Source: QWPN01 sp044238145
Lineage (GTDB): Bacteria > Planctomycetota > Planctomycetia > Pirellulales > UBA1268
DNA: 12,580 bases
Direction: 5' to 3'
Assembly: GCA_044238145.1 (NCBI GenBank)
Contig: JBIIDT010000087.1
Coordinates: 1 to 12,580 of the forward strand
Part shown: positions 5,420 to 12,580 of the stretch, in pieces
How positions within the stretch are numbered: position 1 is the stretch's first letter
How the letters are laid out: every line of letters starts with the position of its first letter
Program-made: the position numbers and the translations under genes
Notes under the pieces: generated by a model
Told to the model about the DNA's origin: nothing
The model's database searches: none
What the model saw: the letters and a program-made list of their open reading frames with translations, nothing else

Positions 5420-6634
5420 CTACAGCATCCGGCGTGCCCAATCGTGCAGCAGCGCCACCTGCCGCGAGAAGTCCTGCTCGGCGACACCGATCGGGCTTTT
5501 GAAGAAGCACGCGAGCCAGTCGAGGCCGCCGATTTCCCCGGCCCGCGCGGCCCGCTCCACCAGCCGCACGAGGTCGAGGACGAGGGGCGCCGCCAGGATC
5601 GAGTCGCAGCCCTGCCAGGTGAACTGCAGGGTCATCGGCGTGCCCAGGAAACCCTGGAAGTGGACGTGGTCCCAGGCCGTCTTCCAGTCGCCCATGCTCC
5701 GGATGTACTCGATCGAGACGTGGGTCTGGGGCGGATAGCCGAGGATCGCGGCCAGGAGGTGGTCCTTGCTGCGGACCTTCGCCGCCTTGTTGCGGGGATC
5801 GTCGAGCACCTGTCCATCCATGTTCCCGAAGATGTTGTGGCCCACCCAGCTCATGACGTGCAGGTTGCGGGCGGCGAACATCGGGGCCAAGACGCTCTTG
5901 AGCAGCGTCTCCCCGGTCTTGCCGTCGCAGCCGGCATGGGGGATGCCGCGCTCGCGGGCCACCTGCTGCAGGCACGCGGGCGTGGCCCCGGTGGAGGGCG
6001 TGAAGTTGACGTAGGCGGCGCCGGCGGCGGCGGCGGCCAGGAAGTACAGGCTGCTCGTGGGCAGGGGGCAGGCGGCCGGGTCGTCGAGCAGCGGCTCGAT
6101 CGCGGCGAAGTCGGCGGGGATCGGCCGTGCCGGCGGCGGCTCGGTCGAGGCCACGTTGACGACGACCACGCGCTCGACCCGCTCGGCGGCCGCGAAGGCC
6201 TGGATGTCGTGCTGCAGCCGCGCGATCGCCTGCCGCGGCGTTTCCGGACGGCGGCAGGCGTCGTCGTCGGCGAGGCCGCCGATCCGCTCGCCTGCGGCCA
6301 GCACCGTGCCCGGTCGCAGCCGCGCCTCGACGCCGGCGAGGAACTCGGCCGCGCCGTCGATGAGATCGGGCGGGATCGCGCGGCTCTCGGTCCACATCCG
6401 CAGCGCCTCGTCGCCCAGTCTCCCGGCGCGAACGTCGTGCCCGCCGACGACGATGTCCGAGAAGTCGACGAGGTCGAGCCGCGTGAAGGGCTCGAGCGCC
6501 GTCACCAGCCCGATCGGCTCGACGGCCCGGCGCACGAGCGCCGCCAGGCCGACGAGCAGCGTCGTGGCCACGCCTCCCTTGGCGCCGACGAGCCACAGGC
6601 CGACGCGACGGGGGCCGGAACGGCTCGCTGGCAA
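5420..6634 (-). CDS. ino1: Inositol-3-phosphate synthase (myo-inositol-1-phosphate synthase)
   Basis: This 404-residue NAD-dependent enzyme isomerises glucose-6-phosphate to 1D-myo-inositol-3-phosphate, the first step of inositol and inositol-lipid synthesis. Visible signatures are the dinucleotide-binding GAKGGVATT (17-25), NVAST (160-164), NFTPS (210-214), GCDGKTGETLLKS (235-247), a long block NIFGNMDGQVLDDP (267-280) running on to RSKD (291), GDWKTAWDHVHF (315-326), FTWQGCDSILAAPLVLDL (338-355) and FFKSP (377-381). The lysines in the last four blocks correspond to the family's active-site lysines. The start is TTG at 6634, supported by GGAG 8 nt upstream; no ATG or GTG nearby keeps the N-terminal Rossmann glycines. 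It is divergent from the aminotransferase gene across 100 bp, with a good TTGACG-17-AATGAT promoter there. No phospholipid gene is adjacent, so the fate of the inositol phosphate is unknown. Confidence 0.93.
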   Translation of the reverse strand: MPASRSGPRRVGLWLVGAKGGVATTLLVGLAALVRRAVEPIGLVTALEPFTRLDLVDFSDIVVGGHDVRAGRLGDEALRMWTESRAIPPDLIDGAAEFLAGVEARLRPGTVLAAGERIGGLADDDACRRPETPRQAIARLQHDIQAFAAAERVERVVVVNVASTEPPPARPIPADFAAIEPLLDDPAACPLPTSSLYFLAAAAAGAAYVNFTPSTGATPACLQQVARERGIPHAGCDGKTGETLLKSVLAPMFAARNLHVMSWVGHNIFGNMDGQVLDDPRNKAAKVRSKDHLLAAILGYPPQTHVSIEYIRSMGDWKTAWDHVHFQGFLGTPMTLQFTWQGCDSILAAPLVLDLVRLVERAARAGEIGGLDWLACFFKSPIGVAEQDFSRQVALLHDWARRML

Positions 6635-6686
6635 GGGATGGACTCCGGAGGTGCCGGGCGGAGGTGGGAAACCGAAGGACGGGTGG

Positions 6687-6716
6687 TATCATTCAGCTCG
6701 CGGGAAGACGCGTCAA
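6687..6716 (-). promoter_or_regulatory. Divergent promoter region: sigma70-like promoter for the inositol synthase gene
   Basis: On the minus strand TTGACG (6716-6711) and AATGAT (6693-6688) are separated by exactly 17 nt, a good sigma70-type match. The same bases read on the plus strand give TATCAT (6687-6692), a plausible -10 for the aminotransferase gene with a leader of about 35 nt. The two -10 boxes therefore occupy the same DNA, so firing of one promoter should exclude the other. No -35 is clear for the plus-strand promoter. Confidence 0.5.
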
Positions 6717-6734
6717 GGAACCGCAGGGAGACCC

Positions 6735-7955
6735 ATGTCGGCAGTCATGCAGTCGTCGGAAAAGTCATGTAGCCTCCGCCCGGCGCGGCGGATGGCGTCG
6801 CTCGAGCCGTCCGCCACGCTGGCCATGGCCGCCCGGGCCTCGGCCATGGCCGCCGCCGGCGTCGATGTCATCGACCTGTCGGTCGGCGAGCCCGATTTCC
6901 CCACGCCGGAGCACATCTGCCGGGCCGCCGAGGCCGCGATCCGCTCCGGCAAGACCAAGTACACGCCGGCCGCCGGCATCCCGGCCCTGCGGCAGGCCGT
7001 GGCCGACGACTACGCCCGGCGGAGCGGCCTCGTGACGAAGCCCGCGCAGGTGGTGGTCTCCAACGGGGCCAAGCACTCCCTGCACAACGTGTTCACCGCC
7101 CTGCTCGACGAGGGGGACGAGGTGGTCGTGCCCACTCCGTACTGGGTGAGCTACGCCGAGCTCGTCAAGCTCGCCGGTGGCCGGCCGGTGCTGCTCGAGA
7201 CCCGGATCGAGGACGACTTCAAGCTCCGGCCCGAGGCCCTGCGGGCCGCGGTCACTCCCCGCACCCGGATGCTCCTCCTCTGCTCCCCGAGCAACCCCAC
7301 GGGGGTGGTCTACGATCCGGCCGAACTGGCGGCGCTGGCCGACGTCGCCATCGAGGCCGACCTGTCCGTGGTGGCCGACGAGATCTACGACCAGCTCGTG
7401 TTCGACGGCCGCAAGAGCCCGTCGTTCCCCACGCTTCGACCGGGCCTCGCGGAGCGCACCGTTGTGGTGGCGGGGGTGAGCAAGACCTACTCCATGACCG
7501 GCTGGCGAATCGGCTGGACGATCTGCCCCGAGCCGCTCGCCAAGGCGATCGCCAACCTGCAGAGCCAGGAGACGAGCAACCCCTGCAGCGTCAGCCAGCA
7601 CGCCGCGGTCGCGGCGCTCACCGGGCCGCAGGAGTGCGTCGCCGAGATGCGGGCCGCCTTCCAGCGGCGGCGCGACCTCGTGGCCGGCCGCCTGAAGGCG
7701 ATGCCGGGCGTGCGGCTGCCGGACATCGGCGGTGCCTTCTACGCCTTCTTCGACATCCGCTCGGCGCTCGAGCGGTCGCGGGCCCGCGGCCTCGGCACGA
7801 GCCTCGCCTGGTGCGAGGCGCTCCTCGAGCAGGAGCACGTGGCGCTCGTGGCCGGCAGCGCCTTCGGTGCCGAGGGGCACGTGCGGATGTCGTTCGCGGC
7901 GGCGGAGGAGAAGCTCACCGCCGGGCTCGATCGGATCGCGAAGTTCCTGGCGTGA
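6735..7955 (+). CDS. aspC: Class I pyridoxal-phosphate aminotransferase, aspartate/prephenate type
   Basis: This 406-residue fold-type I aminotransferase probably transfers the amino group of aspartate or glutamate to 2-oxoacids; prephenate is a possible alternative acceptor. Motifs follow the bacterial AspC/AatA pattern: GEPDFPTP (51-58), SNGAKHSLHN (109-118), PYWVSY with W137, SPSNPTG with N187, ADEIYDQ with D215 and Y218 for the cofactor ring, SKTYSMTGWRIGW with Schiff-base Lys K250, and HVRMSF with substrate-carboxylate Arg R384. The ATG at 6735 is preceded by GGGAG with a 4-nt spacer; a second ATG at 6747 is less well placed. The reading frame is open far upstream, but that part lies opposite the inositol synthase and lacks family similarity. 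It is followed after 4 nt by the MobA-like gene, so the two are probably cotranscribed. Substrate preference within the family is not resolvable here. Confidence 0.92.
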   Translation: MSAVMQSSEKSCSLRPARRMASLEPSATLAMAARASAMAAAGVDVIDLSVGEPDFPTPEHICRAAEAAIRSGKTKYTPAAGIPALRQAVADDYARRSGLVTKPAQVVVSNGAKHSLHNVFTALLDEGDEVVVPTPYWVSYAELVKLAGGRPVLLETRIEDDFKLRPEALRAAVTPRTRMLLLCSPSNPTGVVYDPAELAALADVAIEADLSVVADEIYDQLVFDGRKSPSFPTLRPGLAERTVVVAGVSKTYSMTGWRIGWTICPEPLAKAIANLQSQETSNPCSVSQHAAVAALTGPQECVAEMRAAFQRRRDLVAGRLKAMPGVRLPDIGGAFYAFFDIRSALERSRARGLGTSLAWCEALLEQEHVALVAGSAFGAEGHVRMSFAAAEEKLTAGLDRIAKFLA

Positions 7956-7959
7956 CTCC

Positions 7960-8625
7960 ATGACAGGCGCGGTCGGCATCGTGCTGGCCGGGGGCCGCTC
8001 GAGCCGGCTGGGGGCCGTGCCGTTGCCCCCCGGCGGCAAGGCGGCCATCGCCTTCGACGGCACCTCGTTGCTCGCGCGGGTGGTGGAGGCCGTGGCCGGC
8101 GCGGTCGATCGCGTGCTCGTCGTGGCCGCGCCGGGCCAGCCGCTGCCACCGCTCGACCCCGAGGTGGACATCGTCCGCGACGCCGCACCCGGCACCGGCC
8201 CACTGGCGGCCATTCGCGACGGCCTGGTGGCCGCGGCCCGGCGGACGCCCCTGCCGCGGGTGGCGTTCGTCACCTCCTGCGACGTGCCGCTGTTGCGTCG
8301 CGACGTGGTGCGGCTGCTCGTCGCCCGCGGTCTCGACACGGGGGCCTTGTGGGTCGTGCCGGACTGGGAAGGCCATCCGCAGGTGCTGCTCTCGGTCGTC
8401 GCCCTCGACCTCCTGCCCGCCATCGACGCCCATCTCGCCACCGGCCGGCGCGATCCCCGCGGGCTCCTCCACCGCCTCGAGGCCACAGCGCCCGAGCGGA
8501 TCGTGCGGGTGTCGGAGGCGGAACTCGCGGCCGTCGATGCCGGGGGTGATTCAGTGCGTGACGTCGACACGCCGGCCGACCTCGAACGGCTGCGTGGCCG
8601 CGGAATCCCGCCTTCTGCCCCGTGA
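7960..8625 (+). CDS. mobA: MobA-like molybdenum cofactor guanylyltransferase
   Basis: This 221-residue cytoplasmic nucleotidyltransferase has the MobA/GT-A fold. MobA joins GMP from GTP to Mo-molybdopterin to make the bis-MGD cofactor of DMSO-reductase-type enzymes. Motifs are the nucleotide-binding LAGGRSSRLG (9-18), a conserved lysine in GGK (K27), DAAPGTGPLAAI (74-85), TSCDVPLL (105-112, metal-binding Asp108) and DVDTPADL (201-208, corresponding to the NTPEDL motif of MobA). The loop before K27 carries a short Pro-rich insertion (VPLPPGG). The start 4 nt after the aminotransferase stop implies translational coupling; its ribosome site is weak. No other molybdopterin gene is in the window, so a related nucleotidyltransferase specificity cannot be excluded. 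Confidence 0.82.
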   Translation: MTGAVGIVLAGGRSSRLGAVPLPPGGKAAIAFDGTSLLARVVEAVAGAVDRVLVVAAPGQPLPPLDPEVDIVRDAAPGTGPLAAIRDGLVAAARRTPLPRVAFVTSCDVPLLRRDVVRLLVARGLDTGALWVVPDWEGHPQVLLSVVALDLLPAIDAHLATGRRDPRGLLHRLEATAPERIVRVSEAELAAVDAGGDSVRDVDTPADLERLRGRGIPPSAP

Positions 8626-8636
8626 GCGGGCATCCC

Positions 8637-8642
8637 TATACT
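8637..8642 (+). promoter_or_regulatory. Possible leaderless-type -10 element of the AsmA-like gene
   Basis: TATACT, a five-of-six match to TATAAT, ends 8 nt before the ATG at 8651. Transcription starting at the normal distance would begin at or just before the ATG. There is no Shine-Dalgarno sequence in this gap. No -35 box stands out. The gene could also be read from the upstream aminotransferase-mobA operon, since the gap after mobA is only 25 nt. Confidence 0.45.
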
Positions 8643-8650
8643 CCGCCCTC

Positions 8651-11600
8651 ATGGCGAGGAGACATTCCCGATACCGCAGCGGGGGCCGGCGGCGCTGGGC
8701 CGTGTTCTCGCTGGCCACGCTCGCGGTGCTGGCCGTGGCCGCCTGGCTCGCGCCGCGGGTGCTCGTGCTCACGGCCTTGAGGAATCGGCCGCTGGAGGCG
8801 GCGTTCGCCGGAATCGACGGCGACGTGTCGAGCGCGAGCGCCGCGTGGCACTGGCTCGGCGGCATCGAGTACCGCGACATTCTCCTCCGCGACCGGGCGG
8901 GCCGCGCGGTCGTCGCCGTGCCCCGGCTGGTGATCGACCGGGGCCTGCTCGCGCTGGCCCTCGACCCGCGGGACCTGGGCACGGTGCGGCTGGTCGGCGC
9001 GGAGGCGGTGATCGACGTCCGCTCCGGGGGGAGTTCGCTCGAGGACGTGATCGCACCCTGGCTGGCCGCCCAGGATGCCGCGGCGGGCGGGCCGGCCTTC
9101 GAACTGGAGGTGGCCGATGCGACCGTGGAGTGCCGCGACGTCGTGCGTGGCGACGCCTGGCGGCTCACCGATCTGACCGCGGTGGGCACCGTGGGGGCCG
9201 ACGCGCGGCCGACGCCCTGGACGGTCGCCGGTCGCGTGCGGCACGTCGATCCGTCCGCCGCGGGCCCGGCGGGCGGGCCGCCCGCGGCCCCGATGCCAGA
9301 GGCCGTGGACCAGCGGCTCGACCGCTCGACGGTCGCCGCCGCCGCGACCGCCGCGCTGGCCCGCGATGGCGGCTTCTCTCTCTCCTGTCCCGTCCCCGAG
9401 GCGGGCACGCGGACCGTGACGATCGCGGCCCACCGCCTGCCGCTGGGCATCTCGGCGGTGCTCGCCACGCGACTCGACGGCGGCTGGGTGTGCGACGGGC
9501 TGGCCGACGTCCGCCTCGACGCCACGTTGGCCGAAGCCGGTCGGCGGGTCGTGGGCACCGTGGCGGTCGAGGATCTGGCCGTCTGCCGCGGCGCCACGCT
9601 CGCGGAAGTGCTGGCGATCGATCGTTGTGAGGTGCCGGTCGACTGCGAGATCCGCGACGGCCGGCTGGTGGTGCGGAAGCTCACCGTCGCAAGCCCGCTG
9701 TTCCGTGCCGAGGCCTCGGGGCGGATCAGGCTGCCGACCGGCGGCCCGTGGGACTGGGCCGAGGGGCTCGTCGACGAGGACTTCGCGATCGCGGCCGACA
9801 TCGACCTGGCGGCGGTCGGTCGGGCCCTGCCCGACGGCCTGGCGGTGCGACCGGACGTCCGCATCACCGACGGCCGCCTCGACCTCGCCGCCGCTTCGCA
9901 CGCCGATGGCGACGACCGGGTGCTCGAGGTGCGGGCCACGTCCCGCGATCTCGCGGCGTTGCAGGGCGTGGCGGGGGCCGGCGGCGAGCGGCCACTCCGC
10001 TGGACCGAGCCGTTCACGGCGTTTCTCAAGGGCCGGCGCCGGCCGGGCGAGGGGCTGCGGATCGAGGACGGACGGATCTCGTCGGCCGCCGTGGAACTGG
10101 CGGTCTCCGGCGACGCCGGTTCCGTGACGCTGCAGTGGACGGCCGACCTCGGCCGCTTCGCCGCCGAGGCGGCCGAGGTGTTCGACCTGGGCGGCCTCGC
10201 CGTCAGCGGCGATGCCCGGGGCCGGATTGACGTGACGCGGGCCGATCCGGCCGCCCCCGGGGCGCTCAAAGTCTCGGCGAGCGTCTCGAAGCTGGAGTTC
10301 GCCGTTCCCGACCGGCCCGCATGGCGGGACGCGGAGATCACGCTGGAGGGCACGGCCACCGGCCGGCTCGCCGACGGCGCCGCGCTCGTCGACGAGGCGC
10401 ACGCGGTCGTCGCCGCGGCGTCCGACCGGTTCGAGGCGACCCTCACCGGCGGCGCGGTCGTGGCGTTCGCCGACGGCGTGCGGGTGCGGGCCGCAGCCGG
10501 CGCGGAGGCGATCGCCGCCGACTGCTCGCTGTCGGGCGACCTCGGCCGCTGGCAGCCGCGGCTGGCGGCGATCTGGCCCGCCGTCGCGGCGAGCGGCACC
10601 TGGTCGGGCACGCTCACCTCGTCGGCGGCCCTCGCCGCGCGGGGTGCCGCCTGGCAGGTCACGCGGGCGGGTGCGGAGATCGAGAAGTTCGTGATCCGCG
10701 CGACCGACCGGCGGATCGACGAGCCACGGGTCGTCGCCACCGCCGCCGGCACCATCCACCCCGAGACCGGCCGCATCGACGTCTCTTCGGGCGAGATCCT
10801 CTCCACGACGCTCTCGGTGCGGACGGGCGGGCTGAGCTGGCTGCCCGCCGCGGACGGGCGGCCCGACCTGCTCGACGCGTGGCTGCGGCTGCGGGGCAAG
10901 GCCCAGTGGCGGGCGCATGCGGGGCGACTCGAATCCTGGCTCGTGCCGGCCGGCACCGCGGCCGCCTGGCCCGTCGGCGGCGAATTGTCGGGCACGTTCG
11001 AGGTGGCCGACACGCCCGCCGGCGCGAACCTGCTGGTGGAGGCGACCGGCACGCAGTTGTCGATCGGGCGTGCCGCCGCGTCCGGCCGCGCCGGCGGCCC
11101 GGCCCAGCCGGTCTGGAGCGAGCCGCAGGCCAGGCTCGCGGTCGAGGTCACGCGGCCGGCCGGTGCCGCCGGGGCCGAGGCGCTCCGCATCGACCGACTC
11201 GGCCTCGAGTCGTCGACGGTCGCGGTCTCGGCCCGCGGCGACGTGCAGGAGTGGACGGGCCGGCGGCTGGTGGCGCTCGAGGGCACCACCGCCTACGACT
11301 GGGCGCAGGTCTCGCGGCTGCTCGTGCCCTGGACGGGCGGCCGGCTGAGGGTCGCCGGCGCGGGTTCCCGGCCCTTTGCCTTCCGCGGCCCGCTCGGGCG
11401 GCAGGCGGCGATCCCTTCGCCCGCGGTTCCCGCCGGCACCGAGCCGGCCGTCGTGCCGCTGCCGGACGACTGGCTCTCGGCCGCCCGCGGCGGCGACGCC
11501 GCCGATCGCGCCGCCCGCGTGACGCGGCCGGTGAAGGCGACGCAACCGGCCGAGCCCGCGCTCGTGGCCCTCGCCCGCGGCGTCGCCGTCGACACCACCG

Positions 11601-12502
11601 CCGCCTGGACGGCCGCGGAGATCGACGGCTTCGCGCTCGGAGCCGGCGAGATGCCTGTGCGGCTCTTCGAGGGGCAACTCGCCTTCGGACCGTTCGACGT
11701 CGCGGCCGCGGGTGGCCGCCTGCGGGGCGCCCCCTGGGTTCGGCTGGCCGCCCCCACTGAACTGATCGTGCCGCAGGGCCGCCTGGCGGAACGCGTCAGC
11801 CTCTCTGGGCCCCTCTGCGACCGCTGGGTGGGCTGGCTCTCGCCGCTGTTGGGCCATGCGACGCACACCCGCGGAGTCGTCACGATCGACGTGGCCGGCG
11901 GCCGGCTGCCGCTCGCGAGTCCGTTTGCGGGGGAGCTCGCCGCCCAGGTCGTGTTCGACGAGTTCGAGGTCACACCGGCCGGAGCCACGCAGCCGCTGGT
12001 CAAGCTGCTCGCGAAACTCCAGGCCGTGGTCGATCCGCGATTCGCCTTCGGCGACAAGGTGGTGCTCCTCCGCGTGCGGCCCGACCCGATCACGGTCCGG
12101 CTGGCCGAGGGCCGGCTGTGGCACGAGGGCCTGGTGATGGACTCGGGCCAGCTCGTCGTCCGTTCCCGCGGCAGTGTGGCCGCCGACGGGACGCTGGCCA
12201 TGGTGGTGGAGGTCGCCCTCCGCGGCGACATCGCCGGCCAGACGCCGGTCGTCGCCCAGCTGCTGCGGACGCCGCTGGCGATCCCGCTCAAGGGCACCGT
12301 GCAGCGGCCGCAGTTCGACGCCCAGGCGATCGACGTGCTGCTCGGCCGGATCGTGGAGAACACGGCGCAGGCGGTGATTCAAGACGGCGTGGTGCGGGGG
12401 CTCGAGTCGCTGGAGACGATCTTCGGCAACCCGCCGCCGGCACCGCCGCAGCAACCGGCCCCCGCGCCGCCGCCGCCGCTCACGTTTCCCGGCGGGCGGT
12501 GA
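8651..12502 (+). CDS. Large AsmA/TamB-like membrane-anchored envelope protein
   Basis: This 1283-residue protein has a basic N-terminus (RRHSRYRSGGRRRW), a single hydrophobic segment at about residues 15-35 (AVFSLATLAVLAVAAWLAP) and a very long remainder of short beta-strand-like repeats. The architecture fits an inner-membrane anchor with a periplasmic beta-rich body, as in the AsmA, TamB, YhdP and YdbH proteins that form lipid-conducting bridges to the outer membrane. The segment at about residues 1095-1245 has the AsmA-type C-terminal character: alternating 'defining' strands such as GRLWHEGLVMDSGQLVVRS and a closing PLKGTVQRPQF. The last 25 residues are Pro/Ala-rich. The ATG at 8651 was chosen over an in-frame ATG at 8537 because that one overlaps mobA and delays the membrane anchor. 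I assign it only to the superfamily; the transport role is inferred from architecture. Confidence 0.65.
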   Translation: MARRHSRYRSGGRRRWAVFSLATLAVLAVAAWLAPRVLVLTALRNRPLEAAFAGIDGDVSSASAAWHWLGGIEYRDILLRDRAGRAVVAVPRLVIDRGLLALALDPRDLGTVRLVGAEAVIDVRSGGSSLEDVIAPWLAAQDAAAGGPAFELEVADATVECRDVVRGDAWRLTDLTAVGTVGADARPTPWTVAGRVRHVDPSAAGPAGGPPAAPMPEAVDQRLDRSTVAAAATAALARDGGFSLSCPVPEAGTRTVTIAAHRLPLGISAVLATRLDGGWVCDGLADVRLDATLAEAGRRVVGTVAVEDLAVCRGATLAEVLAIDRCEVPVDCEIRDGRLVVRKLTVASPLFRAEASGRIRLPTGGPWDWAEGLVDEDFAIAADIDLAAVGRALPDGLAVRPDVRITDGRLDLAAASHADGDDRVLEVRATSRDLAALQGVAGAGGERPLRWTEPFTAFLKGRRRPGEGLRIEDGRISSAAVELAVSGDAGSVTLQWTADLGRFAAEAAEVFDLGGLAVSGDARGRIDVTRADPAAPGALKVSASVSKLEFAVPDRPAWRDAEITLEGTATGRLADGAALVDEAHAVVAAASDRFEATLTGGAVVAFADGVRVRAAAGAEAIAADCSLSGDLGRWQPRLAAIWPAVAASGTWSGTLTSSAALAARGAAWQVTRAGAEIEKFVIRATDRRIDEPRVVATAAGTIHPETGRIDVSSGEILSTTLSVRTGGLSWLPAADGRPDLLDAWLRLRGKAQWRAHAGRLESWLVPAGTAAAWPVGGELSGTFEVADTPAGANLLVEATGTQLSIGRAAASGRAGGPAQPVWSEPQARLAVEVTRPAGAAGAEALRIDRLGLESSTVAVSARGDVQEWTGRRLVALEGTTAYDWAQVSRLLVPWTGGRLRVAGAGSRPFAFRGPLGRQAAIPSPAVPAGTEPAVVPLPDDWLSAARGGDAADRAARVTRPVKATQPAEPALVALARGVAVDTTAAWTAAEIDGFALGAGEMPVRLFEGQLAFGPFDVAAAGGRLRGAPWVRLAAPTELIVPQGRLAERVSLSGPLCDRWVGWLSPLLGHATHTRGVVTIDVAGGRLPLASPFAGELAAQVVFDEFEVTPAGATQPLVKLLAKLQAVVDPRFAFGDKVVLLRVRPDPITVRLAEGRLWHEGLVMDSGQLVVRSRGSVAADGTLAMVVEVALRGDIAGQTPVVAQLLRTPLAIPLKGTVQRPQFDAQAIDVLLGRIVENTAQAVIQDGVVRGLESLETIFGNPPPAPPQQPAPAPPPPLTFPGGR

Positions 12503-12580
12503 GGTCTTCCGGCATGCGGAATGGCCCGCGATCGGGGCTGCCGTACCCTCTCGCCGGACGTTCGCCTCGGCCTTCCAGGC
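12503..12580. other. Intergenic end of the window
   Basis: No gene is supported here. A small hairpin ttccg/cggaa with a 5-nt loop (12507-12521) starts 4 nt after the stop of the AsmA-like gene and lacks a T tract. TACCCT at 12544-12549 could be a -10 box for a gene beyond the edge, but this is weak. Confidence 0.3.

Noticed and set aside
5309..6772. A 487-codon plus-strand frame opposite inositol-3-phosphate synthase
   Set aside because: The minus strand encodes a fully recognisable enzyme. The plus frame is Arg/Gly/Asp-rich shadow sequence.
6765..8633. A 622-codon minus-strand frame opposite the aminotransferase and mobA
   Set aside because: It runs opposite two genes with unmistakable family motifs and reads as a low-complexity reverse-complement shadow.
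8537..8650. N-terminal extension of the AsmA-like protein from an upstream ATG
   Set aside because: It would overlap the 3' end of mobA out of frame and place 38 polar residues before the membrane anchor; the ATG at 8651 follows directly after a TATACT box.
8551..12454. Very long open frames on the minus strand opposite the AsmA-like gene (more than 900 and more than 1200 codons)
   Set aside because: Long antisense frames are expected at this GC content because stop codons are rare. Their translations are Arg/Pro/Gly/Ser-rich with no recognisable motifs, whereas the plus frame has an anchor, regular beta-like repeats and a promoter.

Overview
The window is a very GC-rich (about 70% by eye) bacterial chromosomal segment with dense coding on both strands. 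The best guess for the source is a planctomycete, probably of the Pirellulales type. This rests on the secreted PQQ-like beta-propeller that opens with a WSQWRGPNRDG motif, a proline-rich outer-membrane barrel protein, weak or absent Shine-Dalgarno sites at several genes, and a large AsmA-like envelope protein. It is an inference from family style, not a marker-gene identification. I see no rRNA, tRNA, CRISPR array, transposase or phage gene.

Layout from left to right. (1) Positions 1-140 hold a cluster of hairpins with a 20-bp direct repeat, just beyond the 3' end of the first gene. (2) On the minus strand, a secreted PQQ-like beta-propeller (2793-1513) is followed by a probable outer-membrane beta-barrel protein (1354-149); both have signal peptides and are envelope genes. 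(3) Divergent from the propeller is birA (2945-3739, plus), a biotin-protein ligase. It overlaps tail-to-tail by 38 bp with an RlmM-like 23S rRNA 2'-O-methyltransferase (4805-3702, minus). (4) Positions 4806-5419 hold no conventional gene but an apparently complete minus-strand transcription unit. It has a TTGACA box with an A/T-rich upstream element, a leader of about 130 nt, a perfect AAGGAG site, a 20-codon lysine/alanine gene (5163-5101), a structured 3' region and a 13-bp GC hairpin terminator with a T6 tract. (5) Inositol-3-phosphate synthase (6634-5420, minus, TTG start) is divergent from an aspartate-type aminotransferase (6735-7955, plus). A MobA-like nucleotidyltransferase (7960-8625) follows 4 nt later, and then a 1283-residue AsmA/TamB-like membrane-anchored protein (8651-12502), which may use its own leaderless promoter. 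The last 78 bp hold no gene I can support.

Most genes are housekeeping: biotinylation, rRNA modification, inositol and amino-acid metabolism, molybdenum cofactor, and outer-envelope maintenance. They do not form one pathway. The most unusual element is the lysine-rich microprotein locus at 4850-5372.
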